Shown: positions 1 to 10,251, numbered from the stretch's first letter. The stretch: 64,000 nt of DNA from Panax quinquefolius (GCA_020205615.1 CM035162.1:29118681-29182680), one strand, 5' to 3'. Notes: generated by a model not told the origin, from the letters alone. Numbers and translations: made by a program.

Positions 1-743
1 AAAGATAAATAAATTATCAATAGCCTTCAACAGTAATAAATCAGAGATTTAGAACATATGGTAGATGATAAAACTTTTCAACCATAATTGCAGCGGAACG
101 AGCAATCCATTAGAAGAGTCAAATAGACCATAAAGTCTATTATCTTCTCCATGTTAAAAGTCCACCAATAATGTTTTAACCCTGTAACATCAATCAACAG
201 TTCCTGTCCACAATCATGTGAATAAATCATAATCATAATTGTAGTTCTAAATTTCTTTTCGCATTCAGGACGAAGATAATTTTCATCACCTGTCTTTACC
301 TGAAATATCAAAGATCATGGTTATACCAAATCACAGTTCATGTTCATAATCATACTAATAAATTCATCTTTGCACTACGGGCCAAAGATATTCATCAATA
401 ATTTATCTTTGCACTACGGGCCAAAGATATTCATCAATAAGTCATCTTTGTACTATGGGCCAAAGATATTCATATCTCAAAGAAATATATAATCATTTCA
501 GAATTTATATAAACAATAATTATAACCATGTAGATCAATTCACCTTTGCACTTAAGCTAAAGATATTCAATTATAAATTCAATGGTCATGATCATACCAG
601 TCATAATTCAACTTTTCACTACTGGCCAAAGAGAACCCTAGTCATGATCATACCAATAATCTACCCATCTTTACACTCTAGTGAAAGAGAATTTCAACAT
701 CAGGGTTATAAAAATGTTATATATGATAATAAAATCAATATAT
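1..743 (-). mobile_element. Tail of an inverted Tekay-type LTR, host of elements A and B
   Basis: Read on the minus strand this is the downstream (R/U5-like leader) part of a Ty3/gypsy LTR. It has the CTTCAA/CCATTAGAAGAGTC blocks and the hairpin repeats also found in the solo LTR around 24890-25400. It stops exactly where the plus-strand LTR of element A begins (TGTGAGACCC at 744). The same inverted LTR appears to resume near 7190 and again at 18932, so this is the outer shell of a nest. Short ORFs here have no recognisable protein and are not called. Confidence 0.7.
366..467 (-). repeat. Three tandem hairpin repeats in an inverted LTR
   Basis: Three units at 366-389, 405-428 and 444-467 are spaced 39 bp apart. 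Each has arms ATCTTTG and CAAAGAT around a CACTACGGGC-like loop. Degenerate units follow at about 545, 605 and 665. The same hairpin occurs in every other Tekay LTR family in this window. Confidence 0.75.
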
Positions 744-1553
744 TGTGAGACCCTAGATTTTATGAATAAAGATTTAATTTTCTCGAAATATTTTTTTTTA
801 ATATTATGGTGTGGATTTGAGATAATGTTATAGTTGTGGGTAGTATTTATAAATTTTACAAAATATGCAAGTTGTTATATTATATTCGATTGGTCGGGGA
901 ATATTCGTTTTAAGCAGAAATATTAAATACGACAAGACAATCATTAGTGGACCCCATAACGGATTTATTCATCGGATCGAGAAAGCGACAAAAAATATTT
1001 TATTGAAAATAACGGCGGAAGTTTTACCGTTGATCTTTGTTGAACTACTCGGTAGTAAAAGTACGATGAATCTGGCGTTGTTGCATAGTAGCAATACCAG
1101 TATTGATTATTGATATTTATGTGAGAAGTCACTCGGTTTTGTTCAATTATTGCTACAATAGTTCACGACATAGTATCTCACATTATTTGATTCAATTATT
1201 GTTGATTTAGAAGTTTTGTTTTATTCACGTAATAAAATAGAAACATCTTTTTATATAAAACAAAATACTTTATTAAAGTTATTCTATAAATAGAATATAT
1301 TATATTCTATTATGACATAGTGTTTTGTATAGTAAAATCTTTTTATATAAAATGAATACTTTATTAAAGTTATTCTATAAATAGAATATATTATATTTTA
1401 TTATGCATAGTGTTTTGCATAGTAAAAATCTTTTATATAAATAGAATATATTATATTTTATTTAAAAGATTTTTCTTTAAATATGGAATAAAGTCGATTA
1501 AAGTAAATCAAACTGGACCGTTCATGGATTAATTCTTATGCATTCCATTTTCC

Positions 1554-1561
1554 TATAAATA
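1554..1561 (+). promoter_or_regulatory. LTR TATA box (TATAAATA), element A
   Basis: TATAAATA follows CATTCCATTTTCC and is followed by a purine-rich GAGAGAGA leader. The same arrangement occurs at 7064-7071 (truncated 3' LTR), 9104-9111, 11603-11610 and 17473-17480 (LTRs of B). On the minus strand it occurs at 20109-20116, 26251-26258, 45028-45035, 52443-52450 and 63954-63961. Transcription should start about 25-35 bp downstream. Confidence 0.75.
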
Positions 1562-1789
1562 GAAGCTCATTCCTTCATTATTTTCTTACTTAATTCTTTG
1601 AACTCTGAGAGAGAAACTATAGAGAGAGACTAGAGAGATAGAAGAAAAGTTTTCTCGCTACTTCACTACTCTTATATCAAGTATTATTTTTACGGTAAGG
1701 GATATTATATTCTTTTGTATTCAAGAAGAGAACACATTATTCCATTTCTTATTTGTTTCGTAGGAATAACTTTGATCTGTGCTGGCTAC

Positions 1790-2210
1790 CCTATACTTGG
1801 TGACATTCTTCTATTATTACGTCTTTATTATTTTGCCGGAATATCACATGCATGCTTATCTATTTGGACTGGTTCCATTTTTATTATTCCGTCTTTATTA
1901 TTCTCCGTTTAATATCACATGCGTCGTGCTATACAGGACTGGTTCCATCATTTATTATTTCGCATTTATTATTACATTGGAACATCCTATCGGTGTGAAT
2001 TTCACGACTTGGTTCCGTTATTATTATTCATTGAAATAACCGGTACATGGCATCGCGCGTATGCCGATATCTTTTGTTATTCCATTCGGTATTATACTCG
2101 GTTGATTAAAATTTTGTCTTCTATACTCCATGAAATTAGTGGAATATCCTTGATATTTTGCGCTTCATCCAATATCTTTTCGTGGAAATATTCTTACAAG
2201 CATTCTTGAA
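1790..2210 (+). repeat. Degenerate ~65-bp tandem repeats in the LTR leader
   Basis: Units built on a TTATTATT(C) core, a GGAACATC/GAATATCAC block and GACTGGTTCC recur about four to five times. The inverted counterparts lie at 25630-26050, 44560-44870 and 51890-52260. Overlapping short ORFs here follow the repeat rather than a gene. Confidence 0.6.
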
Positions 2211-2343
2211 TTTTACTCTACAAAGCGATGATCATGTTGACAATTTGGGCGTTATTGGTTCTGGACAAATTAATTCTTGAACTTGTTTAATTGAATTCTT
2301 ATATCATTGTCATCATCCTCATGTTTATGTTATGTTGAAAGTC

Positions 2344-2647
2344 ATCTGTGGCCTGTAGTGCATAGATGGACTTGGTATGATTATGACCAGGGATTATTCG
2401 GTATAATCATGACCATAATGTTATAAATAATGTGAAAATTAAAAGTCCTCATTGGCCCGTAGTGCATTGATGGACAGTTTTTGGTATGATTATGGCTATG
2501 GATTCTCTTCGGCCAAGGGAGCAAAGATGAATTGTTTTATGGCATGATCAGGACCGTTGATGAAAACACGATTTTCTTTGGGCCGTAGTGCATGGATAAT
2601 TCGTGGTCGTGATACTAAAGAATATCCTTGGCCTGTAGTACAGGGAT
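2344..2647 (+). repeat. Hairpin array in LTR A leader (constant loop, varying stem)
   Basis: Units lie at 2344-2367 (ATCTGTG / CATAGAT), about 2447-2472, about 2574-2597 and 2624-2647 (ATCCTTG / CAGGGAT). All share the loop GCC(C/T)GTAGT(G/A). The stem changes between units but mostly stays paired, counting G-U. These units are transcribed if the TATA box at 1554 is used. Confidence 0.7.
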
Positions 2648-3204
2648 GATTTAATGATGTGGATTATTTATTGAGCTGAGTCTCAGCGATAACAGTGATG
2701 AAAAACCTTTTAAATCATAAAAGATAGTAGATTTTATTTTCTACTTGACTCTTTTAATGGATTGTTTGTTCATTGCAGATTAAACTTGTTGTCTCATTAT
2801 ATTTTATCGGTTTAACATTGTTGGGGACTAATGATAATTTATTCTCGCATTATCTTAGTCATAATATTTCTTCTTTGGGCTAGTTGAGCTCACCCCTTTC
2901 TTTCACTTGTTCTCTTTAGGAAATGAGAATATAGCTAGGGACGAGTCGGGAAGCGGAGTGATGGTCCGGAAGGATAGCATTAGTAGTCCTCACTATTTTG
3001 TGAAATAGTGTGATAATAATTGTAATGAGGACTTGTTTTTGAGTTTGTATAATCTCTAGTAGACAATAATTGTATTCAAACTCACAGTTTATGTTTTGTT
3101 GTATTGTACGACGATTGTATTAATAAGTTGTATTTGAATTACGTACATTATGTATCTGGCGACCCAAGATGGGTGATGTATACCTAATTTTGGGGCGTCA
3201 CAGT

Positions 3205-3216
3205 TGGTATCAAAGC
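3205..3216 (+). other. Primer-binding site (initiator tRNA-Met), element A
   Basis: TGGTATCAAAGC lies two bases after the LTR end. The canonical plant tRNA-iMet PBS is TGGTATCAGAGC, so one base has changed. It would prime minus-strand DNA synthesis. Confidence 0.85.
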
Positions 3217-3388
3217 TTAGGGATATGATCCCTGGCTAAGATGTGAGATAAGAACTAGGAGGGGAGAGACGGGAATTCCTTCGCTAGTATGACCTACCTA
3301 AGTTTATTTGGTATTTAATTGGTCGATCAAAGTATAGGGATAATATGTGATATGTTAATTAACCCTTGTTTTGTGGCAGTGTTTGAAA

Positions 3389-4600
3389 ATGGCATCCGAG
3401 AATGTTGAGATTATCAATGGAGCACGAGGAGACCGTTGAGTCTCCACAGATCAATAATCGAGGATAATGTGCAAACCGGAGGACAATACTCCTCATGAAA
3501 ACAATAACACCGATGAAATGGTGAATGATGGGATGGTCAGAGACTTTATGCAATTCATGCAACAACAGGCGGCATTTCGTGTCCAAAATGCAGTGTAGAA
3601 ATACTGATAACTCTCGGACGGTCACCGCTAAGCAGTTTAAGGAGCAATTCATGCAACAACTGTGAAGGCGACTCGCATCCATAATGCGAGTGGAAACAAT
3701 GGTAACCACGGTTGGTCACCGCTAAGCAGTTCAAGGAGCTGGGACCACCGGAGTTTTTGGGAAAGCCAGAACCACTTAAAGGCGGAGACATGGATAAAGC
3801 AGATTACCAAGATATTTGATGTCTTGGAATGCTCAGAGGAGCAAAAGGTTCCATTCGCCACCTTTATGTTTGCGTGAAGAAGGAGATCATTAGTGGGAAT
3901 CAGAAACGCATTACCTGACTGGCCGCGACTCAAGATGTCTTGGGAGAAGTTCCAAGAATTATTCAACGACAAGTACTTTCCTGAAAGTATTCATCACATG
4001 AAGGAGGTAGAATTCATCAAGCTGGAGCAAAACAATATAACCGTGTCGCAGTACGAGGCTAAGTTTACGGAGTTATCCTGGTTTGCATCCCATTTGGTTG
4101 ATAATGAGAAGCGAATGACGCGAATGTTTTTGCGAGGTTTGAAACCCGATATATGTCAATACCTCATTTCTCACAAACTTTGTTTATATTCAGATGTTGT
4201 GAATAGGGCTCAGTTATTGGAGCGCGATAATGAGTCAGCACAACCAATAGGTAATGACCAGCAACACGATAATAATCATACTAGGTGGTAGCATTGATCA
4301 TCGTAACAACGATAACCATCGTGGGGATATTATCATGCCAAGAATGGTAACCATTTTGGTGGTAATCATGGCCAAGATAATAGAAATGGAAATTTCAAGA
4401 AGAGAAGGTTCAATAATGATGGAAAGATAGTAGCACCGGCACTCGTTTCAAAGGAAGAAGAACGACCACCGGTCGTATGTTTCAAATGCGACGGGGGAGG
4501 ACACATCCAGTCAAAGCTGTCTGCAAACAATCCAAAGCGTGTTTTAATTACGGAAGAGAAGGTCACCTAGCTCGATTTTGTCGTATGGTGAAGTCAAGTC
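3389..4600 (+). pseudogene. gag pseudogene of element A
   Basis: The capsid-type retrotransposon gag domain is clear at 3893-4291. It has the W..F...F...YFP start, the EF..L.Q..ITVSQYE.KF block and FLRGLKPDI near its end. An earlier part (about 3730-3877, ending VPFATFMFA) lies in another frame. A CCHC zinc knuckle should follow near 4475-4570, but only the first half (VVCFKCDGGGH) is recognisable and the second is broken. The likely start is ATG 3389, aligned with gag starts in B and C, yet stops and frameshifts interrupt it within 50 bases. Gag would form the virus-like particle core. This copy is not translatable as a whole. Consensus error at a few sites could exaggerate the damage. Confidence 0.8.
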
Positions 4601-4674
4601 CAGCTGGGATAGTGATGCCAAAGGATGTCCCAGACAAGCCAAAGTCGGTAGTTTAAGAGAGAGCATTTTTTTTC

Positions 4675-4985
4675 TCGTGACGAGGAACCTGAATAAAATT
4701 ATCACGGGTAAGTTAATCGTAAGCTCTTACGAAGTCTATACCGTGTTAGATACCGGTTCTACTCACTCTTTTATTTCACCTAGTTGTGTTCAATGTTTGT
4801 ACTTAACTCCGGAGAAGTTAACTTTGATTTATCTATTGAAACTCCATTGGGAGAAACCTTCGTTACCTCCACTGTTTATAAATCTTGTTTGATTCAAATC
4901 GACACTTTCACGTTACCTGTCGATCTTATCTCTTTGAAAATACTTGCCTTTGATGTGGTTTTTTTTGAAACGATTGGTTAACTAC
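4675..4985 (+). pseudogene. Retropepsin (protease) remnant of element A
   Basis: The aspartic protease active site is intact as DTG (4749-4757) in the context VLDTGSTHSFISP, which is typical of plant Ty3/gypsy pol. The next part (NSGEVNFDLSIETPLGE, then TLPVDLISLKILAFDV) continues in a shifted frame. It matches the protease region of element C (49186-49595, minus). Protease would cleave Gag-Pol. The frameshift after the active site makes it inactive. Confidence 0.75.
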
Positions 4986-5094
4986 TCATCATATTTTTCG
5001 TAAGGTTGTTAGCTTTCATATTCCTAACCAACCTATTATACTTAATTCAAGCAACCAAACCACTAAATTCAATCATTGTCATATCAAGCCATAA

Positions 5095-5805
5095 GTAAAG
5101 AGCCCCGATCCTTTTGTTGATGACTTCTTGTGTGGAATGCACCGAAGCGGACTTTTACGTAGGCGACGCGTCGTGAATGACGATGACAAGTTGATAGGTA
5201 TCATTGTGAGGTGCTATCTAGGTTAAGGATAGAAGTCACAGTTGGTATCAATGTGACGTCTTATCCAAGTCTTGGATGAGAGTAATGATTTTTGAATGAT
5301 ATTTCTATTGTTAATAAATTTCCGACGTATTCTTGAAGATTTCTTAGCTTTACCCCTAGGCGTGAAATCGAATTTTATATTGACCCAAAGACAAAACCCA
5401 TTTCTAAAACCCTCAAATATTTCTTCAACTAAAATGAACGTATAACGTGCAAAGACGTTGAATCGAAGTCATTGAAGATTACGATCGTATCATTCAATAC
5501 CATCGTGGGAAAGCCGAACGTGGTAGTGACGTAGCGTTGAGTAGAAGATCATATGCGTTCTGAGTGCGATGTTGTTAACACAAAGGCCCATTTCGTACGA
5601 CTTACAAATGATGAAGATAGAGTTAAAAGACTCTAGGAACCCAAGTGGAGATAACGAATATACGAGTAGAATCGACTTTAATCGATAAATTTAAAGCCGC
5701 TCAAGCTACACACCCGAAGCTGATAAATGTGAAGAAGAAGGTTCAAGAGGGTGTTAATATAGAAGCAAGAATCGACGAAGAGAGGAAATCTCAACCCTCG
5801 ATTTA
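5095..5805 (+). pseudogene. Collapsed pol of element A (RT start, RNase H end, integrase core deleted)
   Basis: Fragments in order: a block at about 5115-5270 also present in B at about 15100-15230; the reverse-transcriptase leader (DV...LP..., about 5326-5420); the end of RNase H (about 5465-5550, ending in a LSRRS-like motif); the spacer before integrase (about 5690-5735); then a direct jump to the sequence after the integrase core (about 5780). The RT palm, most of RNase H and the whole integrase DDE core are missing. In B the integrase junction falls at the same place, and element C shows what was lost (about 46,425-47,390, minus). Confidence 0.7.
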
Positions 5806-6117
5806 ATTGGCCCATTTAAAAGTCTCGATCGACAGAACTATGGCTTATAGACTCGTTTTACCGCCAAGTATGTCACGTGTTCATAACGTTTTTAACGTAT
5901 CGATGTTACGTAAATATGTGGATGACCCGAACCACATTATTAAATTAGAACTAAACGATATAGCAGAAGATTTAACGTATGAGGAGATACGTGTTAAAAT
6001 CTTAGATAAGAAGGATCGTATTCAACACTCAAAAGTTAGAATTTGAAATGAAGTCGAGGTATCCTCACCTGTTCGGCATACCAGGCACATACGTAAATTT
6101 CGATGGCGAAATTTCAT
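5806..6117 (+). pseudogene. Integrase C-terminus and chromodomain tail of element A
   Basis: The AYRLVLPPSMSRVHNVFNVS and LRKYVDDPNHII blocks are the conserved integrase C-terminal segment of plant chromoviruses, ending in ..DLTYEEI.VKILD. In the intact copy in B this is followed by a chromodomain (KVLWRNH...TWE). In A that part is deleted or shifted, and only the end of the reading (pattern YPHLF, then a TYVNFDGEIS-like tail) is seen before the PPT. Chromodomains direct integration toward marked chromatin. Confidence 0.75.
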
Positions 6118-6130
6118 AAGGAGGGGAGAT
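6118..6130 (+). other. Polypurine tract, element A
   Basis: AAGGAGGGGAGA lies directly before the 3' LTR start (TGTGAGACCCC). It primes plus-strand synthesis. The same tract stands before the 3' LTR of B (16101). Confidence 0.9.
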
Positions 6131-7180
6131 TGTGAGACCCCAAATTTTATGAATAAAGATTTAATTTTCTCGAAATATTTTTTTTAAAATTATGGTGTGG
6201 ATTTGAGATAATGTTATAGTTGTGGGTAGTATTTATAAATTTTGAAAAGTATGCAAGTTGTTATATTATATTCGATTGGTCGGGAAATATTCGTTTTAAC
6301 AGTAAAATATTAAATGACGACAAGACAATCATTGGTGGACCCCATAACGGAATTATTGTCGGATTGAGAAAATGACAAAAATATTTTATTGAAAATAACG
6401 GCGAAAGTTTTACCGTTGACATCTTTGTTGAACTACTTCGGTAGTAAAAGTACAAAGAATATGTCTGGCGCGTTAAAGCATAGTAACTGCGGTATTGATT
6501 ATTGATATTTATGTGAGAAGTCACTTTCGGTTTTGTTCAATTATTGCTACAATAGTTCTTTGCGTAGTATCTCACATTATTTGATTCAATTATTGTTGAT
6601 TTAGAAGTTTTGTTTTATTCACGTAATAAAATAGAAACATCTTTTTATATAAAAGCGTAATACTTTATTAAAGTTATTCTATAAATAGAATATATTATAT
6701 TCTATTATGCATAGTGTTTTGCATAGTAAAATCTTTTTATATAAAATAGAATACTTTATTAAAGTTATTATATAAATAGAATATATTATATTCTATTATG
6801 CATAGTGTTTTGCATATAGTAAAATCTTTTATATAAAATAAAATACTTTATTAAAGTTATTCTATAAATAGAATATATTATATTTTATTATGCATAGTGT
6901 TTGCATAAAGTGCTAGTGATAGTGTTTGCATAGTAAAAATCTTTTTATATAAATAGAATATATTATATTTTATTTAAAATTTTTTTCTTAAATATGGACC
7001 GTCGATTAAAGTAAATCAATGCAGACCGATTTCATGGATTAATTCTTATGCATTCCATTTTTCTATAAATAGAAGCTCATTCCTTCATTATTTTCTTACT
7101 AATTCCTTTGAATTCTAGAGAGAGACTATATAGAGAGACTATAGAGAGAGAAGAAAAGTTTTCGCAACTTCAAAAGAAGC
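6131..7180 (+). mobile_element. 3' LTR of element A, truncated
   Basis: This matches 744 to about 1660 of the 5' LTR, including the TATA box (7064) and the GAGAGA leader. It carries an extra copy of the ATAGAATATATTATATT block around 6780-6900. It ends between about 7170 and 7190, where the sequence turns into an inverted LTR of another subfamily. The remaining ~1.4 kb is missing. Confidence 0.85.
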
Positions 7181-7189
7181 AAGATTTCG

Positions 7190-7725
7190 ATTTGGAATAA
7201 CACCGAGCGAACTTTGCAGATATAGCAATACTCAAAGTATATCAAAATACTCACAAAATACACTCGATATTATAGAGAGAGAAATAGAGAGAAAACTTTA
7301 GTTTCTGGTGTGATTTTCAATTCTAACCTAAGCACCTATTATAGGAAAATACTTTGAACACCAAAACAGAAAATTTAATATAATATTAATATATAATTAA
7401 ACTTTCTTATGCCCACTTTGAATCCTCTAGCTTCAGAACTTTGCACATGTTTAATGAGGCCACAAAATATAAAAAACGTTTTTATTAATAAAAATAAATA
7501 AAACTTTCAAAAATCAATTATTTCGGAACTTTAGAACTTCAATAATTCATAATAAATAGCCCTTTTATCAGAAAATTTGAATCTCGTGACTTGTTATAGG
7601 AAATTCAATTCTCTACAACTTTGCAGAAGAAAGTTTTTCAAAATTCCAAACAGAAATTGACCGAAATCCATAAACGAGCGATTTTACAAGCTATAATCAA
7701 ATTTCAGTCAAGAAATGGGCCCACA
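7190..7725 (-). mobile_element. Middle part of the inverted host LTR
   Basis: Read on the minus strand this equals LTR B from its leader (GAGTATTGCTATA) up through the promoter region to GAAATTTGATTATAG. It stops at 7725 and resumes at 18932, on the other side of composite element B. The TATA box is damaged here (CTATTATAGG near 7340). Confidence 0.85.
7721..7725. repeat. Target-site duplication of composite element B (CCACA / CCACG)
   Basis: CCACA at 7721-7725 precedes the first LTR, and CCACG at 18932-18936 follows the last LTR. Four of five bases agree. The inverted LTR sequence is continuous when the intervening segment is left out, which supports an insertion here. Confidence 0.65.
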
Positions 7726-9379
7726 TTTAAGACCCCAAATTATTAATAAATGAAATTTATTTTCCTCTATTTATTATTTTGAAATAGTAAGGGTTGATTT
7801 GATTAATGTGGATAGTTATGGGTAAAATACGCAAATATTTCGAATAAGGAAGTGGTTATAAAATATTTATTATCGTCGGGGAATATTTGTTTGGTCGTGG
7901 AATATTAAATGATTGTTGGGGAATAGTCATCTGACGGACGGTGCGGTCTTTGTGGGCACCATAACAAAAGCGATTGGATGAAGAAAAGCGACAAATATAA
8001 GTTGTTTATAAATCTGGCAGAAGTTATTCAATTAATCTTGTTGGAATACCGTTGGTTAAAACACACTAATACGCGTTGTTGAACAAGAGTGGCACGGTAT
8101 TGCACCAATTATTGATTCTAACGTAAAGAAGGCACTACTCAATAATTATTACAAGAATTACTATTCATTATTTTATTTTATTGATTCAATAATTCTTTGC
8201 ATTGATATTTTATATTCTTGTTGTTCAATAAATTATCATTTACGGTATTTTCCATTATCAAAGCAATAATTCATATTATCTAAGCAATAATTTATATTAT
8301 CTGAATAATATTATTAGAAAATATTATTGGCAATGTCTAGAAAGTTACATCAAGGAGAGGTTTGGTCACCTAATTCTTGTGGCCAAGAAGGAGAAATTCT
8401 TATTGGAAAGCCCCCTGCTTTTCTGAACTACCGTGGTTGCAAGATCTTGTGATTCGTAATATTATTTGTGAATAATTAATTATTAATTTATATGATGAGG
8501 AAAATATTGATTTTATGTGGATATAGATGGAGAAAATTTTTAATGTGACAATTGTTGAAAATTAATATTTTATCTTTTTACGATAAAATAATTCATTTAA
8601 ATATATTATTTTAATAATATATTAACGGTGATATTTTATAATGAATGTGGGATATATGAGTATATGAGGAGGAAGAGTATTTTTGTGGCATTAAATGTTT
8701 AACACATATTTTGTGTGTTGGTGGACACAATTATTGATAGAAATTTTATTATAACTTTATAAAATCGCTTGGCTTGTGGATTTGGTCAATTTCATTTGGA
8801 ATTTGGAAAAAACTTTCTTCCGTAAAGTTGTAGAGAATTTAATTTCCTATAAAAACTCGTGAGTTTCAATTTTTCTGAAAAAAAGGCTATTTATTATGAA
8901 TTATTGAAGTTTTGGTGTTCCAAAATAATTAATTTTTGGAAGTATAAAATATTTAAAATGACAAAAACATTTTTTGTCATTGTTGTGGGTCTTACATGTG
9001 TTAGAAGTGGCTGAATTCAGATCCTTAGAAGTGGGCGTAGGAATTGTAATATTAATATTAATATTTTAATAAATTTTCTACTTTGGTGTTCTAAGCATTT
9101 TCCTATAAATATGGTGCTTAGGTTAGAATTGAAAATCACACCGTAAATCAAGTTTTCTCTCTATATTATCGAGCGTATTCTTGTGAGTATTTTGAGTATA
9201 CTTTGAGTATTGCTATACTGAGCAAGTTCAAGTCATAGCCTATATCCGGTGTTTTATTTAAATAATTGTCTTTCGAGGTAAGGGATGTTATTTTATTCAA
9301 AATGATATTATTTCTTCAATATCATTATCTGCCGAAATATTGGTTGGAAATTTTATCAAATTTGGAACTTTATCATGTC

Positions 9380-9545
9380 GGGGTTACTATTCACGAGTTC
9401 TTATTCATGAGTTACTATTCACGAGTTACTATTCACGAGTACTATTCACGTAAGCGTGAAGATGTTTTTTTTGTGAAATTTTTATCTTTTGGTGTCTGAG
9501 TTACTATTCACGATACAAAGACTATTCACGATACTGACTATTCAA
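9380..9545 (+). repeat. GAGTTACTATTCAC short tandem repeats in LTR B leader
   Basis: Units of about 14-16 bp (GAGTTACTATTCAC and variants with TCATGAG) recur about eight times. The same repeat lies at 11880-12060 and 17755-17950, and inverted at 63590-63690. Copy number differs between the LTRs. Confidence 0.75.
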
Positions 9546-9833
9546 TAGAAAAATGAAATTTCTTCTTTTTGTCCAAAATATCTATTATGGATACTAGCTT
9601 TGATTGTATCCATGTTTTGATCATTCTTGAATTTTACTCCACTCGATTACTTATGAAGTATTTTTGAACTTGGATTGTTTAAAATACTGAATCCTTAATA
9701 TTTGTTCTTTTGTTTCCTTTGGATTCGTTTTCTTTAAAATATTTTTCATCATCCTCGGTCCTAAATGATGATATTCTTTGAATATCTTTGGCTTCAGTAG
9801 GTTGATGAAAAGATGAATGATTTCTTGATGAAT

Positions 9834-9915
9834 ATCTTCGCCCGTAGTGCAAAGATGAGCAGTGTTTAGATGAACATGACCGGTCGATTAATATCTTTGG
9901 CCGTAGTGCAAAGAT
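9834..9915 (+). repeat. Hairpin units, first LTR of B
   Basis: Units lie at 9834-9856 (ATCTTCG..CAAAGAT, one mismatch in the stem) and 9893-9915 (ATCTTTG..CAAAGAT, fully paired). They are 59 bp apart. A degenerate unit precedes at about 9783. Confidence 0.75.
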
Positions 9916-10251
9916 GAATATTTGATTCAGATATATATTGATTGATGTTCTGAGGATAAAATATCGACGATGAACTTTTAAATTCATATATAGAAGATAG
10001 TAGTTTGCATTCTCTACTTAACTCTTCTAATGAATTATTATTTCATTACAAGATTGATTTAAAAGCCGGTTGTCTATTGTATTCTATTAGATTTTTCCTG
10101 TTGAAGACTAACGATAATTTGTTGTTTATTATCTTAGTCATAATATTCTTTACTGGGCTAGTTGAGATCACCCTTTTCCTTGTTGTTCTATTTTTCTTCT
10201 CAGGAGGCGAGAATGTAGCGAGTACTAGTCGGGGTATGGAATGAAGGTTCT

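Larger units (their letters stand above)
744..3202 (+). mobile_element. 5' LTR of element A
   Basis: This 2,459-bp LTR runs from TGTGAGACCC to GGGGCGTCACA and is followed at once by a tRNA-Met PBS. It aligns with the 3' LTR start at 6131. The pairs differ mostly by small clustered indels around CG-containing stretches. It holds a TATA box, a leader with 60-70-bp repeats, a hairpin array and a conserved block near its end (GGCGACCCAAGATGGGT). Confidence 0.9.
744..7180 (+). mobile_element. Element A: non-autonomous Tekay/Del-type Ty3/gypsy retrotransposon, 3' LTR truncated
   Basis: The order is 5' LTR (744-3202), tRNA-Met PBS, degenerate gag, protease remnant, collapsed pol, chromodomain tail, PPT and the first ~1.05 kb of a 3' LTR (from 6131). 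The internal region is only about 2.9 kb, against about 4.8 kb in element C. The reverse-transcriptase palm and the whole integrase catalytic core are absent, so it cannot move by itself. Clade assignment rests on the chromodomain tail and gag, which resemble Tekay/Del chromoviruses. The 3' LTR stops between about 7170 and 7190, where an inverted LTR sequence begins. Confidence 0.85.
7726..10251 (+). mobile_element. First LTR of element B, 3' end missing
   Basis: It begins TTTAAGACCCC (canonical TGTAAGACCCC with the G changed) and stops at ATGAAGGTTC, where the next LTR begins with no gap. About 260 bp of the LTR end (the R/U5 tail and GGGGCGTCACA) are missing. TATA is at 9104-9111. A splice-donor-like GAG/GTAAGGG is at 9275-9283. 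ACTATTCACG repeats lie at 9385-9540 and hairpins at 9834-9915. Confidence 0.85.

Noticed and set aside
1715..2209. Tyr/Phe-rich overlapping ORFs as a membrane protein
   Set aside because: They follow the LTR leader repeats, and frame and content differ in each LTR copy.
5240..5262. Second PBS-like TTGGTATCAATGTGACG in element A
   Set aside because: It lies inside collapsed pol, is not next to an LTR end, and only the first 8 bases match.
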